From Telopea speciosissima (Eukaryota; Streptophyta; Magnoliopsida; Proteales; Proteaceae), in contig NC_057925.1 of assembly GCF_018873765.1 (NCBI RefSeq), positions 58,540,970-58,604,969 on the forward strand: a stretch of DNA of 64,000 nt, read 5' to 3'. This document shows positions 48,501 through 60,766 of this stretch, in pieces (position 1 is the first letter of the stretch; each line of letters starts with the position of its first letter). Below the pieces are notes generated by a model. That model was not told the DNA's origin. It did not search any database and was given only the letters and a program-made list of their open reading frames with translations. The position numbers and the translations under genes are program-made.

Positions 48501-49592
48501 CCAGTTCTCCACACCAACCAGCTAGGAGACCTCTTCAAGGGACATATTTTCACTTGGTTTGCTTATAACAAGTGGCTGAAATAGTGCAAGCCCCCAGGGC
48601 CTCACTGGGGACACATCGCACAAGGGGAGGACCAACTGTCACAGAAGCCATATGGTACAATCCGTAAACAGAGTCAAGTTTGCCCAATGTGCATCTTGCT
48701 GCTGTAGGGTACCATATGGCAGGCTGCAGTACAATAACTAGTATGGTTGAGAGTGTCAAGCTGGCGCCTTCTTAGGCCTCTGGTTTGTTCTTCACACTCT
48801 GACCATTGTTTTTACTTCTATTCTTAATGGGTTATGTTTTCTCCATTTCGCTCTCCATCCTGAATATAACTATTTTTATCTTTTATTCCAAGATTCATGA
48901 TATTTAACTTTTTTTTAATAGAATTTGATCAGTATAACGTGTTACCTACCACATCAAATTGTTTTTCAAACAAAATCCAGTGCAATTGGAGAAAATTAAC
49001 GTCTTATCCAATACATAAAATTATTTTTTCAAACAAAACCCAGTATAATTGGAGAAAATTTTCTGTGTAGTCCGTCTACTAGAGATTGGAAGCTTCTTAG
49101 GAAAACGTCAGCACAATCCCTTATGCAACAATTTACTTATCTCCTCAGAATCAAGGCATGTTATAAAAATTCAGAAACAAGAGGAAAACGTCAGCCAAGG
49201 TGGACAAAAGCATTTGGACATCCAAAACCCTAGTACTCAATTGCACACTATAAAAATGACCATAAAAACAGACAGACCAGCAGACAAGTTGATCAAATAA
49301 TCGCATAACAGAACTTCAGAATCCCCATATCACTGAAATGCCTCGAAAAACGAATGACCAGTACTCAAATAGAGAGAGACTGCAAGCAGACCTCTCCAGT
49401 GTGAGTGAAGCAGTTGTGGAGGTAGCTCTCATCGATCCAAAGCTGTAAATCTCCAATCCAGAGGGTTCTGATTTCTTCGACGGAGGTGGGTTGGTGATAG
49501 GTTTGAGAAGAAGCACTCCATGTTGATGGTTGATGGGGTTGAGGCTGTGCACTCATCGTCCACTGTTGTTGTTGCTGAGCCTGATGGTCCAT
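36504..49592 (-). CDS. RBP45/RBP47-type RNA-binding protein with three RRMs
   Basis: Nuclear-cytoplasmic oligouridylate/poly(A)-binding hnRNP-like protein of the plant RBP45/47 family, involved in mRNA processing and stress granules. Seven exons, minus strand: 49592-49392, 47862-47379, 43248-43169, 43083-42953, 42627-42531, 36928-36767, 36650-36504; 433 aa. Gln-rich start MDHQAQQQQQW. RRM1 about 41-119 (RNP2 LWIGDL, RNP1 EGYGFVEF), RRM2 about 136-212 (RNP2 IFVGDL, RNP1 KGYGFVKF), RRM3 about 256-328 (RNP2 IFVGGL, RNP1 KGCGFVQF), ending LSWGRSP. Then a Tyr/Gly/Ala/Gln-rich tail (YYGYGQGYDAYAYG) and EQREELYDPLATPDVDK. Intron 6 uses a GC donor. The end is uncertain: the frame reads past DVDK to a TAG at 36504, but a donor-like GTTAGT after GATAA (36550) could join an unseen last exon. 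Intron 5 holds a copia element; introns 1 and 2 are also repeat-rich. Start chosen for the AAACAATGG context; an in-frame ATG lies further upstream at 49688. Confidence 0.9.
37298..37451 (-). repeat. 3' LTR of the RBP-intron copia element
   Basis: 154 bp, TGATGAAACC..TTACAACA on the plus strand, matching 42254-42407. A polypurine-like stretch (ACTCTCCCTCAAG on the plus strand) lies just inside it. Confidence 0.92.
42254..42407 (-). repeat. 5' LTR of the RBP-intron copia element
   Basis: 154 bp, partner of 37298-37451; followed inward (minus strand) by TGGTATCCAAAG, the primer-binding-like site. Confidence 0.92.
43539..44040. mobile_element. MITE with TAGGGTGCAA ends in RBP intron 2
   Basis: About 500 bp starting TAGGGTGCAAGTTTGGCCC and ending GGCCCAATTGCACCCTTA, an inverted pair. 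The interior is rich in GGGCTGGGCTGAGC and GGCCCAGCC motifs on either side of an AT-rich core. Likely a hAT-type MITE. The target duplication is too degenerate to call. Confidence 0.5.
44650..46560 (+). repeat. Repeat-derived block in RBP intron 2
   Basis: Long non-coding, T-rich stretch with LTR-like features (for example TATAAATAAAAATACAGGC at about 44999 and ATGTAAGGGCTAAGCCACAT at about 45930, each followed by pyrimidine-rich leader-like sequence). Probably one or two solo LTRs or LARD-like remnants. No ends were fixed and no coding domain seen. Confidence 0.3.
48011..48141 (-). mobile_element. Au-type SINE in RBP intron 1
   Basis: Minus-strand copy: 5' end CTTGGCGCAACGGTAAGG, body GACCCTCCCCAGACCC and 3' GTGCACTGAGTACACCC. 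Full length by comparison with 22055-22210 but more diverged. No clear target duplication. Confidence 0.8.
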
Positions 49593-49692
49593 TGTTTCTT
49601 CTGCTGCTGTGTAGCTTTCGTGGATTTCATGGATTTCAATCATTTCATCGATTAAACTTCTGCATATTTGCATTAGTATCCCTATCAACCTC

Positions 49693-50437
49693 CTTTCACA
49701 TTTTTTGCTTGAAACCCCCGCATCGTTATCTATTTGCTAGTGCGGCCCTGTCGGACGTCGGTGTCTAACCGTCTATACTGCCATTACGTTAAGAATACGA
49801 GATGACCAAAGTACCCTCGATCTTTCTCTTGCCAACGGGTCGGATTCTAAACCAATCCGAGAACAAATCCGGCTCATTTATAGCGGATTTGAACTAGGTA
49901 TTAGTAAGGGTTAAATCGGTTTGGTTCAAGATATAACAACGTAAATCAAAACCAAACCGATTTTTAGTCATTTCAATTTCCCAAACCAAACCGTTCTTAA
50001 ATTGGTTTTTCCTTCATAGCCTCTTTCCCCTGGAGTTTCAAAAACATTCCATCCTCCCCCACACACATAGGAATCAATGTTGAAAAATCTAAAAATTCTG
50101 ATATTGCAAGAGTTGGAAATCCATCAAATTCTATAGAAACAAAAAGAAAACGAGTGATTTGGTTTATTGGTTCGGTATTAAGTATTGTCTTTCTAAAATC
50201 CGGTCTAATTGATCAGATCCGTTTATTATCATAAGCAAGTGACAGTTAGGTGGATACAATAAGGTCTAAATTGGATTATATATCATGTATTTATTCTACA
50301 GGTATTACAACTTTTTTTTTATTTTTGGAAGGGGGGATATTTGCAGGTATTATATATTATGACAAACATATAATATAGCATACGTGATACTTGCATGATA
50401 TCTTATATGTGGCCTATACTTGATAGTTTTATGCAGT
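49693..50437. other. Intergenic region upstream of the RBP gene
   Basis: No gene seen. It includes a degenerate inverted stretch around AAACCGATTT / AAATCGGTTT (about 49910-50010). Confidence 0.4.
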
Positions 50438-50641
50438 AAGTTCTATGGGGGAACATTCTCTGTGGGGGAGTGACGGAGCATGGTTTGTGCATGTGCATAG
50501 GGGCCAGTGAGAGTGTGAGCGGAAGCATCATGGGGGTGGGATTTCTACTTTTGATAGGGGCGGGGCAATCATTTCGCTCCCCCGTTGTGTCTGGGCATGG
50601 GTTGTACACTCCCCCCCCCCCCCCCCCCCACATAGAACTTT
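50438..50641. mobile_element. MITE with AAGTTCTATG ends
   Basis: About 204 bp, starting AAGTTCTATGGGGG and ending CCCCCACATAGAACTT. The interior contains GTGCATAGGGGCCAGTGAGAG, which has a near match at 50812-50850 (TATAGGGGCCATGTGCACGT..CCAATGAGAG), so the family has another partial copy nearby; 57950-58030 is a looser relative. Confidence 0.5.
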
Positions 50642-50889
50642 TCTTCAAATTCTATTTATTTATTAGTTTTATAATGATATAACCAGATTTGATAAATTAT
50701 CAACTTCTTGTTTAATGTTAACCTAGCTCTTCAATTCCCAAGGCCACATTATACCCAACACTTAACCTATTTCACATGGCTCAACAGAGAGTATATTAAT
50801 TTTGGGAGAGCACGTATAGGGGCCATGTGCACGTAGCAGCCAATGAGAGCGCATGCACTAGCATCTCGAGGATGGGATTTCCACAAATT

Positions 50890-51640
50890 TTGGCAGGTAA
50901 CTAAAAATCCAATCAGTTCATACACAACTAACAACATGACTGCACCAGCCAAGTGGTCACCACCACCTTATAATGTGTATAAGCTGAACTGTGACAATCT
51001 GGATCCTCCACTGTCGAGCTACCCGGCAGGACCGTGCTGCCACGACACAGTGAGGCGTGCAATGTCTGCCTTACCCCCACTCGGGCAAGGGGCTCGGGCA
51101 GGGGTAAGACGGATATTACATGCCTCACCGTGTCTTGGCAGCTCGAGGATCTTATGCGGCCTTATCTTTGGACTCAACTTCAGGTGGTTTAGGAGTTGTC
51201 ATCATAAACCATGAAGGCAATCTTATTGGGGGAGTCTTGGAACCAACAAGCTTTTTAGAAGTCTTAATTGGGGAGGCATGAGCCATTAGGTCGGGCTTGA
51301 TTCTGGCAGTTGACATGGGAATTCAGCATATCGTCATGGAATCTGATAATGCTTAAATCATCAACCTAATGATGCCACATTCGAGCACACCTCCAGTCTC
51401 TGTCTTTGGTTTTATCTTAGATATTCAAGCTTTGGCAAGAAAGTTGACATCTTGCTCTTTCTCCCATATCTCTAGGGATGCGAATGAAGTCGCTCACTAC
51501 CTAGCCCGAAAGGTTGGGTCTTTGGCACGTAAGACATATTGGCCAACATCCACTCCTTGGCTCCTGGAACTTTGTAATCAAGATGCCTTGAGCTCCTCAT
51601 GCCTCCTTTTGAAATAAAGTTTCTTTTCACCAAAAAAAAA
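50890..51640 (+). mobile_element. LINE 3' fragment with RNase H-like domain
   Basis: Translation gives PPPYNVYKLNCD, then GGLGVVIINHEGNLIGGVLE, ILAVDMGIQHIVMESDNA and SFSHISRDANEVAHYLAR, the RVT_3-type RNase H domain of plant L1 LINEs, with at least two stops. An AATAAA signal (51614) and an A run (51632-51640) follow, the usual LINE tail. 5' truncated. A foldback element (51001-51151) splits it. Confidence 0.65.
51001..51151. mobile_element. Foldback MITE inside the LINE fragment
   Basis: About 151 bp with inverted arms: GGATCCTCC..CTGCCACGACACAGTGAGGC at the left and GCCTCACCGTGTCTTGGCAG..GAGGATC at the right, with CTTACCCC and GGGGTAAG inside. It is GC-rich and sits between KLNCD and the GGLGVVI part of the RNase H domain, so it inserted after the LINE. 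Confidence 0.6.
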
Positions 51641-52327
51641 TTACATTTAATAATGGGATGGTCTTATCTAGGTTCTTTAACGGTTCTAGAGATTCAAATA
51701 TATCCAAAATTTCTTAGTATACAAATTACCTCTCAAGCATACAAATAATTGAACATATAATTTTAAGCATACAAATAAAAACATCAATTCTTAATCATAC
51801 AAACACTCAAATAAGATCAAATTTTTGTATTTAAAAATCACCAAATAAGTAAATATACATCTTAAATGAGTCATAGCGATGCCAGTTCCAACTGGTTCCT
51901 TATTGGGCTTTTGGTTCTCGTCGGGAAAGCCATTCAAGAACTGTACTGTCCCATTTATTTAATGGTCCAAATCCAACTCCATAATCGTCCCATTTAGCAA
52001 TGGGACAAGTCGAGTTCGAATTTTAGCCAATTGATTCTAATCCCAAATTCACACCCTTACCATAAAGTGAAGTTTGTAACTCAAAAAAAAGGGGGGTCCT
52101 TTTAGGCATCACTATACCTAGTGAAGTATAACTTTACACTATTTACCACTTGGCAGTATATAGATTAGTCCATGTGATATAACACCCCACATACATATCT
52201 CAATGGTCAAATTTTAATCCAAAATAAGTAAGGAAAGTTGTTTATACTCTGATTCAAAGTTCTAGTAAAATTACCAAAATGCCATCAAATGGAGATGAAT
52301 ATAAAATATTAAATGACATCTTTTATA
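51641..52327. other. Non-genic AT-rich region
   Basis: No gene seen. A degenerate element-like stretch with GTTCCAACTGGTTCC and TCCCATTTAGCAATGGGAC lies at about 51860-52060. Confidence 0.35.
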
Positions 52328-52335
52328 ATTTTAGC

Positions 52336-52813
52336 CATAGTTGGAAAATTGGGTTGTGATTGGGGCGAGTCGTCCGAATCGAGTCAAGTTTTTGGAAAAC
52401 CTGGTCAAGGTAGAAAATGATGAGACTGGATCATAAATTGTCCGAGTCAAATAAGACTTGGTATTTTTACCCGAGTCATGACAAACTTGATGAGTTTAGT
52501 AATTTAAAAAAAAATCATAGAGCCGTTTCATTGAGTTAAGGAAAATAGTAAATTTGCATTATAAAACAGTAAGAAATCTTCAACTCTTCGACTCCCTTCT
52601 CTTGTTCAGTGGTATAAACTCAAAATGCATTGATATGCGATTCCTTATTTTATTTGGTTTTCCCCGTATTTTTTCTTATACTAATTTATACATATTTATT
52701 GTATTAAATAAAAAATAAAAAATGTGACTCACCTTGACCGGGTTTGACAAGGCCGAGTCACAAGGTTTTTCTGAAAGACAAGTCGAGTCAGAAAACCTAG
52801 TTTTCCAATTATG
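52336..52813. mobile_element. hAT-like MITE, copy 1
   Basis: 478 bp with ends CATAGTTGGAAAA and TTTTCCAATTATG, flanked by ATTTTAGC / ATTTTGGC (52328-52335 and 52814-52821), an 8-bp target duplication with one change, as for hAT elements. The interior holds GAGTCRAG-type motifs and matches the copy at 58380. Confidence 0.65.
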
Positions 52814-53913
52814 ATTTTGGCTACTTCCTATACTAATTGTAAGTTGAAATTCTACCAATGAGATATTTGCCTGGTCCTCTATCATATGGACTAACTCATT
52901 GTCATGTTGCAAATAGTTAAGAGGGTTAACTCTTGTTTTTGGGGGGGAGGGGTCAAAGAAAGGGCCTTTCGGCCCTTCATTAAACGTTATACTTCACTAA
53001 GCATATTAAAGGGAAAGAAAACTGAAAAAAAAATCTTAAATGTTAATATCCATACATGATCTTGGGAGTTGGGTTTTTTTTTTTTTTTTATAGAAATTAG
53101 GGTGTTTGTTGAGATACTTATCAAGGATGCACAAGGGTTCCTCACAACTGGTCATCTTTGGTAAATAAAATGATTTTTTCCAAAGGACAATCTTCAAGAT
53201 AAAAGAGGGAAGATTTTGATGGTTGTGTGTTTGTTTGTGAAAGAGAAGTTTACTCATAAATTCTAAACAAAAATAGTTAGTGGTAGATACATGGATTAAA
53301 AAGGTGTTTTTTTTTTTCTAGGAAAACAAAATAAACAGTAACTAACATGGAAAGAAGAGACATTGTCCAATACATAAAATTTCTGCCTATGATACTTGGC
53401 AGAAATAGCAAAATCAATAACTATTTATGTTCTACCTAGAGATACAAATATGGTCATAAGATTTCAAAATAGCCTTGATGTCCCACAAGATGGTAAAATC
53501 TCCCATGGCCACTAAAACTTGTCAATAGTCAACCAATGAACTAGCTCCTCGCAGTCAATTCAGATGTCCATGCATATGTGACTCAAATGTTCTATTCTTT
53601 GCAATCCTTGGAGCAGCCTCCCCCGTATAACCAAAATCCACACTAGCAATAATAAAAGAATTTTGACAAAGCACAGCAACAACCTAGTCTGTTTCGCCTA
53701 AGTCATGCAAGAAACTACCATCACAAATGAGAATAACAAATTCAAGGTGTGCAAGTCCAAAGTAGTCAGACATTAGCAAAGCGGAGAGGAGGGAGGGGTC
53801 AGGAGGACAATGGGAGAACCAACAATGATTCCTAGTACACCAGAGGAAATAACAAGTGGCTGTGAAAATAGAAAGGAAAAAAAAAATTATCCGTAATCAT
53901 GGGTGAATTAGAG

Positions 53914-54031
53914 AGGGAGGGCCTTAGTGCAATGGTTAAGGTTACTCCATTGTAATCAAGTGATCACGGGTTTGAGTCCGGAAACAACTTCTCTGTGACG
54001 GGAGCCTCGTGCACTGGATACACCCTTTTTT
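53914..54031 (+). mobile_element. Au-type SINE, internally deleted
   Basis: Starts in the tRNA-like part (CTTAGTGCAATGGTTAAGG, GATCACGGGTTTGAGTC) and jumps to the 3' end (GACGGGAGCCTCGTGCACTG), lacking most of the body. Flanked by AATCATGGGTGAATTAGAG and AATCATGGGTAAATTAGAG (53895-53913 and 54032-54050), a 19-bp target duplication with one change. Confidence 0.85.
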
Positions 54032-54050
54032 AATCATGGGTAAATTAGAG

Positions 54051-57000
54051 TCCAACAAATTATTTAAAGGTCAAAGAGAGAAGAAGCTTGAAGGTACTCT
54101 AACCATAACCCTAGAATCCATGATGTCTAAATTTCAAACGTAAGTAAATGGTTGCATTACAAAATTCATACCCTTAGGTGTAACCATTTAATATCTTACC
54201 CAAAAAAAAAAAGGTGTACGTAACCATTTAATGATCCTCAAGGTTAGGTTAATCCTTGTGTAGTTACAATAAGAAATATATTAAGTGAAACACCCATATA
54301 CTTTGGATTTCCCATACCTTTTCACAATCTTTCTCTTCTTAGACACTCTTTATCCTCCTTTACCATGCAAGCCCTACAAGCCCCACAGTGACAAAAACGT
54401 TCACCATGCCCTGATGTTGTATGATAAATGCTCCACACTGAAGGTGTCGGAAACCCTCTCCCATATATGGATGAGGATTTTCTTATTGATGCTACTTAAT
54501 GTGTAAAATAATATATAACTTTATTTTTTTGCCTATTTCCTATAATACTTTGTTTTTTGGGGGGTTTTAGCAAGGATAAAGTCTTATCATTTCTCATGTG
54601 TACTTGAAAAGCATGCGAGACAATGACAGAATGATAAGTATATTTTGTAAATTATTTTTATTCTAAAAAATCACTTAGGGGACTAAAACAAGGGGCAATC
54701 AATAAAACGTTAGATGTTCTAAATACACTAGATGTTTCATTCAAATAATCCATAGAACGATAAAACTATATATCCTCTACATAGAAGATTATTTTTGAAA
54801 ACTTTTTAGAATCACCTTCTATTTATTAAGGCAATCCAAATATCTACCACATGGTAGATAAAAAAGGACCCAACTTTTATGGTCAAGTAGATCATTAGGT
54901 CCTTTATAGGTAAAACTTCAGCCCAGACATGGTTCCCCAAGAAGGAAAAATAGAGGTTTGAAAAACCATGACTAAGTGATAGTGCACTGTAGCGTTGGCT
55001 AATCCTGACATATATTCATTTTTCCCCTGTTGAAGGAGAGGAAAAAAAATGGATCTACATACCAAGTGGGGAAGTTGGAATCCACTTCCATTGATATAAT
55101 AGCATAGAAGATACTCCCCACTTGTTTCTTTTTATTTTTTGGTAAATGATACTCCCCACTATATATGCATTTTTTTTTGGAAGAGGGGTAGGCAGCCCCA
55201 ATGAGATTTGATTTCATGACCTCTTAATTGTGAGGTATTGGTTCTTGCCAACTGATAGCATTGGTTTTTAGAATTATATTTCTCCCTCATTAATTCGAGT
55301 TATAATACTAGAATTGTATAGATATCAATTTCTTCTTCTTGTTGTACATATGTAAGAGGATCTACACTATTTTAAAAAAAAATTAAGAGGGTCTCGTTGC
55401 CATTAAGTGTTTTACTAAACAAATGCAAACTGGTTTTCTTGAATCTTGAACAATTATAGATCAAGAGAAGTTTCATTGAAAGTATGCCTAGTTTTGTCAT
55501 GTGGCATGTCCAATGGAGTTTAAATTTTTAGGTAAACCCTAAGGTTTTCTCGTCACAAGTCAAGTTTCTTAGTGGGGTTACCAAGTGGCAAAATAAATCA
55601 TTGCAAACCTTAGATCTTTGAAAATCTAAAGGAAATTTTGAAGAGAATGAACAATGGAAAATACCTAGTGAGTAGGCCGGTACATGAAGGATTCCATGAC
55701 CAATCTAATACTGTTTCCAAATACTCCAATGGCTTGTATCTACCATCCTTTTACATTACACAAATAAGTTTGCGACCAAAGCATTTCCTCTTGAGCATGC
55801 AATCCGGAAAAAAAAAAACAAAAGAGAATGTTGTGCTTGGGTTTGGCGAGGGGAGTATTGGAAGTAATTTAAAGGCAGGTATAAGCTTAAGGATTTTCCT
55901 CCTCCGTGGGTGAAGTAAAAATACACCCATTAAGGTTTATTATTACTGCTCATACTATGCAAAGTTGATAATACCCCTCTCTAATTGTTTTTGATGCCCA
56001 TCCTGCACTTACATCCATTAGTGAAGGAATTCATCATAATTCATTAGATACTTTTTATGAATGTCAATTAAGTATCATAAGTAAATGAATCCCGATTGTT
56101 CAATCTTTGATAAATTATTACTATGAGTCAGACTCAATAGAATTTGTGGTGAAGGAAACGGTCTACTAGACATGATGTCATTGAGTTTCAATGCTAAATA
56201 AACCTAGTATCTAACCAATGAAATGGTCAATATCAACTTGCGCAAACTCTTTCTAAGGTCATGTTTGGTCAAAATGAGAGTGAAGTGCAAATAAAGATAA
56301 ATTAAATATTTATATTCATTATCAAGGATAATTAAAAATATAATTAAAAAATTTATAATGACATGGTAAACTTTAGTTTCATACTTTACATAGTTCTGAA
56401 TTGATTACACATACATTCTTAAGAACTAGATTTTCCTTAAGCCACGGTATAGTGGAATCCCTTAACTGTAACTTTCGGAGGTAGCGTGCAACTATCGACT
56501 TCATCCAATAGGGGATGATTTAAGACCCTAGGATTGTGGCTAAACCCTACACTGCCGATGTAGAAAAAGTTTATCTTATTCTTAATATTGAATAAAAAAT
56601 TCTACTTTTCTAATTTAACTTCACATCAAATGTTTCTACCAGAAATAATAAAAATTAAAATTAAAAAAAAATTAAAAAAAAAAAAACACATCAAATGGGA
56701 CTCAAAATTCTTACCGAAAAAAAATTGGGATTCAAAATAGTTCCATGTGGACCCATTTTGTTTGTCCACACGTCGCAGCAACTCCAACATGACATGTACG
56801 TGACAGGTCTTCTTTATTAGTTAAGTAGGAAATCGAACGGCACGTCTCTTCAATCCTCAATTCAAAACCACCAAGCAAGTGGATCACCCATATCGTAGAG
56901 TTGTTGAAATAATAAAATATCAAAGTCAATGAAGAGTAAAAAAGACGCCAGCTAATCTTATTTGATTTTATAATTAATACTAAAAATGCGCACACAAAAT

Positions 57001-57690
57001 AGTTTTGGTCAATGATACGAATCGCTTTGCAATAAAAAAAACCTCCAGCTCTGGACTCATCTAATGGGGGTGGATCCCATTTGGGGCATAATGTTCCGAC
57101 AGAGGTAGGATGGTTATTGGTCTTCTTGTTAGAGACTAGGAATTGGCCAAACAGGGAACTAGAGGGGATAAAGATCCATGATATCACACTTAAAAATCAA
57201 AATTAAATCCGGCTCAATCCCGGTTCCCAAACTATTTTGATCTGTTATCAAAATCAGAGGAGTGATTTGATTGTATTGGTTGTATCATATGGATCGATAC
57301 GAGGATTGATCAGGCTGTCGCATCATTCTTGTACATTATCTCCCATACAAATGAAATCCAATTGAGTGAGTGAATTCCATCTATACGACAAGCAAAGAAT
57401 GGTTCTCGTACAAAAACCTGATCCGTGTTCTATTGATATATGCCAATATCAACAGTAATCGATACTGATACGTATCCATCTTACCAAAAAAGATATTGAT
57501 ACGTATCAAGACCCTGGCAATGATCAATACCAATCTGGCACCTTTACGAATCAATCAATACGATAAAAAAACTTAGGTTTTTTTAGGGATTTAAAAACTC
57601 ACTTTTTGATATGGAAACGTCCAAATGCAAGCCGTTGCCGTCGATGCTACCAATGCCATTAACTAAAACCTTGTAGGAATTGGCCTCAAA
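54051..57690. other. Gene-poor region
   Basis: No supported gene. The longest open stretch (minus strand, 57187-56732) has no recognisable domain and poor codon composition. Several A and T runs. Confidence 0.45.
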
Positions 57691-57798
57691 ATGCCCTAAA
57701 CCCTAGAGTTTGGAAAAGGATCAGTTGAGTCGGGGATCGATCAAGATTTTGATCGATTCGGCTCAACTGATCATCTTCCAAATTTAGGGTTAGGGCAT
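57691..57798. repeat. Near-perfect hairpin (108 bp)
   Basis: Left arm ATGCCCTAAACCCTAGAGTT.., right arm ..AATTTAGGGTTAGGGCAT, pairing through GGATCAGTTGAG / CTCAACTGATC and GATCGATCAA / TTGATCGATT with almost no loop. A foldback MITE or small-RNA precursor candidate. Confidence 0.65.
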
Positions 57799-58379
57799 AT
57801 TTTCGATTCAAATCAGAATGGCTGAGTGTGACTCACACAGTCTTGAACGATGAACGAGCAAATCTTTCATGTGAGACTTGGTTGACAAGTTATAGAGGTT
57901 TTATATTATAGCTTAAAATCACCGTTATTGATGTGGTAAATAAATAAAAGGGTGAGCGTTTTCTGTGGGAGCATCGAACCAATGAGATGGGGTACAAAAG
58001 CATCTCTGGGCGTGGGTGTACACTCCTCCCTAAGAAAACATTTCTCCATAAATTAACACGGGTTGTTTGGCTAGTATTTTGTAATCCCAATCTTAGTAGA
58101 TTAGATCCAACAATTAAGACTAAAAGGTCTATTTAATCACGGACGTTTCTAGTTGGTTGGCCTAATCTAATGTCCCCATCCATGTTCTACTAAAATATAT
58201 ATATGTCCCCATCCATGATAAATACATGAGAAAATGACCTTAATGCATATATATAATTTTAGGGGGGGGGGGGGGAGAGGACTTGATACTGAATCCTAAA
58301 TCCATGGTAGAATGTTGTATACTTTGACCTTAATGTATCATTGTCTACAAAATAAATTTTCCATATTTGCACTTTTTAT

Positions 58380-58897
58380 CATAGTTGGAAAATCGGGTTT
58401 TGACTAGGGTTAGTCGCCTGAATCGAGTCAAAATTTGGAAACTATGGTCAAGAGTTGTGTAGACTATGTCAGGGTAAAAAATGATGAGACTGAGTCAGAA
58501 ATCGTCCGAGTCAGATAAGACTCGGTATTTTGCCATGAGTCATGACAAACTCGGCGAGATTAGTCATTAAAAAAAAAAAACATAAATCGGGTTCACTTAG
58601 AAATTAAGTTGAGTAAAATAGTAAATGTTTATTCTAAAACAGTAAGAAACCCTCAACTCTTTGATTCACTTCTCTTGTTCAATAGTATAAACTCAAAATG
58701 CATTGATATGTGATCCCCTCCCCCCCCCCCCTCCCCCCTTTTTTTGGTTTTCCTATAAAATTGTAATGTATTTTTTTTTAATTTTTACTAATTTATACAT
58801 ATTTATTGAATTTAAAAAAATAAAAACGTGACTCACCTAAGTTACCATTTTTTTTTGAAAGACAAGTCGAGGCATAAAACCTAGTTTTCCAACTATG
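58380..58897. mobile_element. hAT-like MITE, copy 2
   Basis: About 518 bp with ends CATAGTTGGAAAA and TTTTCCAACTATG. Same family and orientation as 52336-52813, sharing AAAATGATGAGACTG, AACAGTAAGAAA and ACTCAAAATGCATTGATATG. No clean target duplication. Confidence 0.65.
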
Positions 58898-59607
58898 ATT
58901 TTACAGCTATCATCCATTATTACAATTTTCTTCTCTATCTTACGTCAGTGTGATTTTCAGTTGTTGAGAATATCACATTGAGTATGTACCTATTGTCAAG
59001 GTGTAAATTTAGTTATGTATATAAATTATTGGTCTGATTGGCTATTGGTGTCGGTCAATCTTGGTCGTGCTCCCATCAAGCTATAACCTAGCACTATGAA
59101 TGTCCGAATAATCATTGGTCTTAGCTAGTATGAGATCGTTCTTTAATTTGGTCGGACCGTTTCAAGCTTTAACTAGTTGAGCCGGTCGATGCAGGCCTGC
59201 TTTTGACACCCCTACCTATACCGTGTCAATTCAAAACAATTGACTTTTGTGTGGATGTAAAAAATGTTTACATTAGCTATGCAGAAAATTCTTTACCATA
59301 ATAGAAGATGAGCGAGTTTAGTTTTAAGTATCGATATCGCAAGTTTATCGAAAAATCAAAGTATCGATATCATATCAATGTATCAATATGTATCAATATT
59401 GATAGAGACTTAATACTGATTTTGATATGAATATGGATTGTTGTTCACCTTAATATCGGCCAATTCGATACAAGATCAACGACAATTGAGATCGATATAC
59501 ACCAATACCTATACCTATAACTTTGATTAATGCAATTTTTACTTCGGCCTAATTTTCAGGACTAACTTTTTTTTTAACGAGGATAGAAAACTGGTCCTCC
59601 TTAGAGC

Positions 59608-60028
59608 CATTTAAGTGTGTCAAACACTAAAATGAAATGTTCAAACCGGATCGACCTACCTAATTGAGCCTGATCCAAATCGAACCAAGCCCTTATCGGG
59701 TCAGCCTTGGTTTATGGTTAAGGGTACCATTTGGTTTTGGCTTAGTTTGGGCTAAATTGACAAGCCACCGATGAGCCCCGATTGATAGGACCGAACATGA
59801 AGCCAACTTGAACCATAGGAATCCTACCTAATTTCTATCAAAATCAGACCATAACGGTTGTCAAACTGACCCAACCTAAACCCATCCTGATAACACAAAA
59901 CGAATTGAACCCGAACCTAACCTAAGACAAAAGCGAAAAAATCCTTAACTATTTAGACTCGATTTCCCTAAAACTCACACCGAAACCGAAAAAAACCAAC
60001 CGAACCGCCCAGCCCAATTGACACCCTT
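59608..60028. mobile_element. Degenerate MITE-like element with GGGTGTCAA ends
   Basis: Starts TTTAAGTGTGTCAAACAC and ends CAGCCCAATTGACACCCTTA, an inverted pair. The interior is rich in GAACC/GGTTC-type motifs, like the element at 43539-44040. Bounds approximate. Confidence 0.35.
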
Positions 60029-60766
60029 AGAGTCATTACTCATTTACTCATCCCTCGGCCCCTCTAAAAAACATAAGATATATATAAAAGCTCTTAATTC
60101 CAATTTTTTTTTTCCTTTTTTAGACCCCTCTAAAAAAGTAATATATATATAAAAACTCCTAATTCAAAAAATAAAAAATAAAAAAATCCACGTGAAATCC
60201 TTATCATAAATGTTGGTTTCTTGTGATTATCGATGTGGACCAACTGTCCTCAAGGACGCTCCTGTAGGCTTTTTTTTTTTTTTTTTTTTTTTTGGGTAGA
60301 TTTCGGTAAGCCTTTATGTTGAATCAATCGGATAGCATTGAAGACAGCCATGATCCTCTCCAGTCACTTGAAAGTATTATTTATTAGGGGTTTTAGAAGT
60401 GACTGGAGAGGGAGGACCCGTGCCCATTAATGATAGCCAACGCCGCACAGTACGCACCCACGAATGTGCGCATCACACGCATGAGTGCAAATTAGCGGAG
60501 TCGTAAAGGTAAACGTTATGCCTCGACTGGTAACATTTTGCTTCTTCTCCTTTTTCCTATTTTTCTTCAAATTGGAAGCTGTGCTTTAAGCGAACAGAGG
60601 CTCACAGCATCTACCGAATATCTCGAACCCCTTGGTTTCCCTTAAAATACACTATCTATCATATTAATCTCTGCATTTCTCGAACCATTCTTTTGTACAC
60701 TCGCTGTTCTCTGCTTCTCTCTCTCTCTTTCCCTGTCTACTGGGCTCTTCGTTAGTCATAGAAGCC

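Noticed and set aside
56732-57187. 151-codon open frame on the minus strand
   Set aside because: Hydrophobic, low-information composition from AT-rich DNA, with no recognisable motif, splice context or repeat domain.
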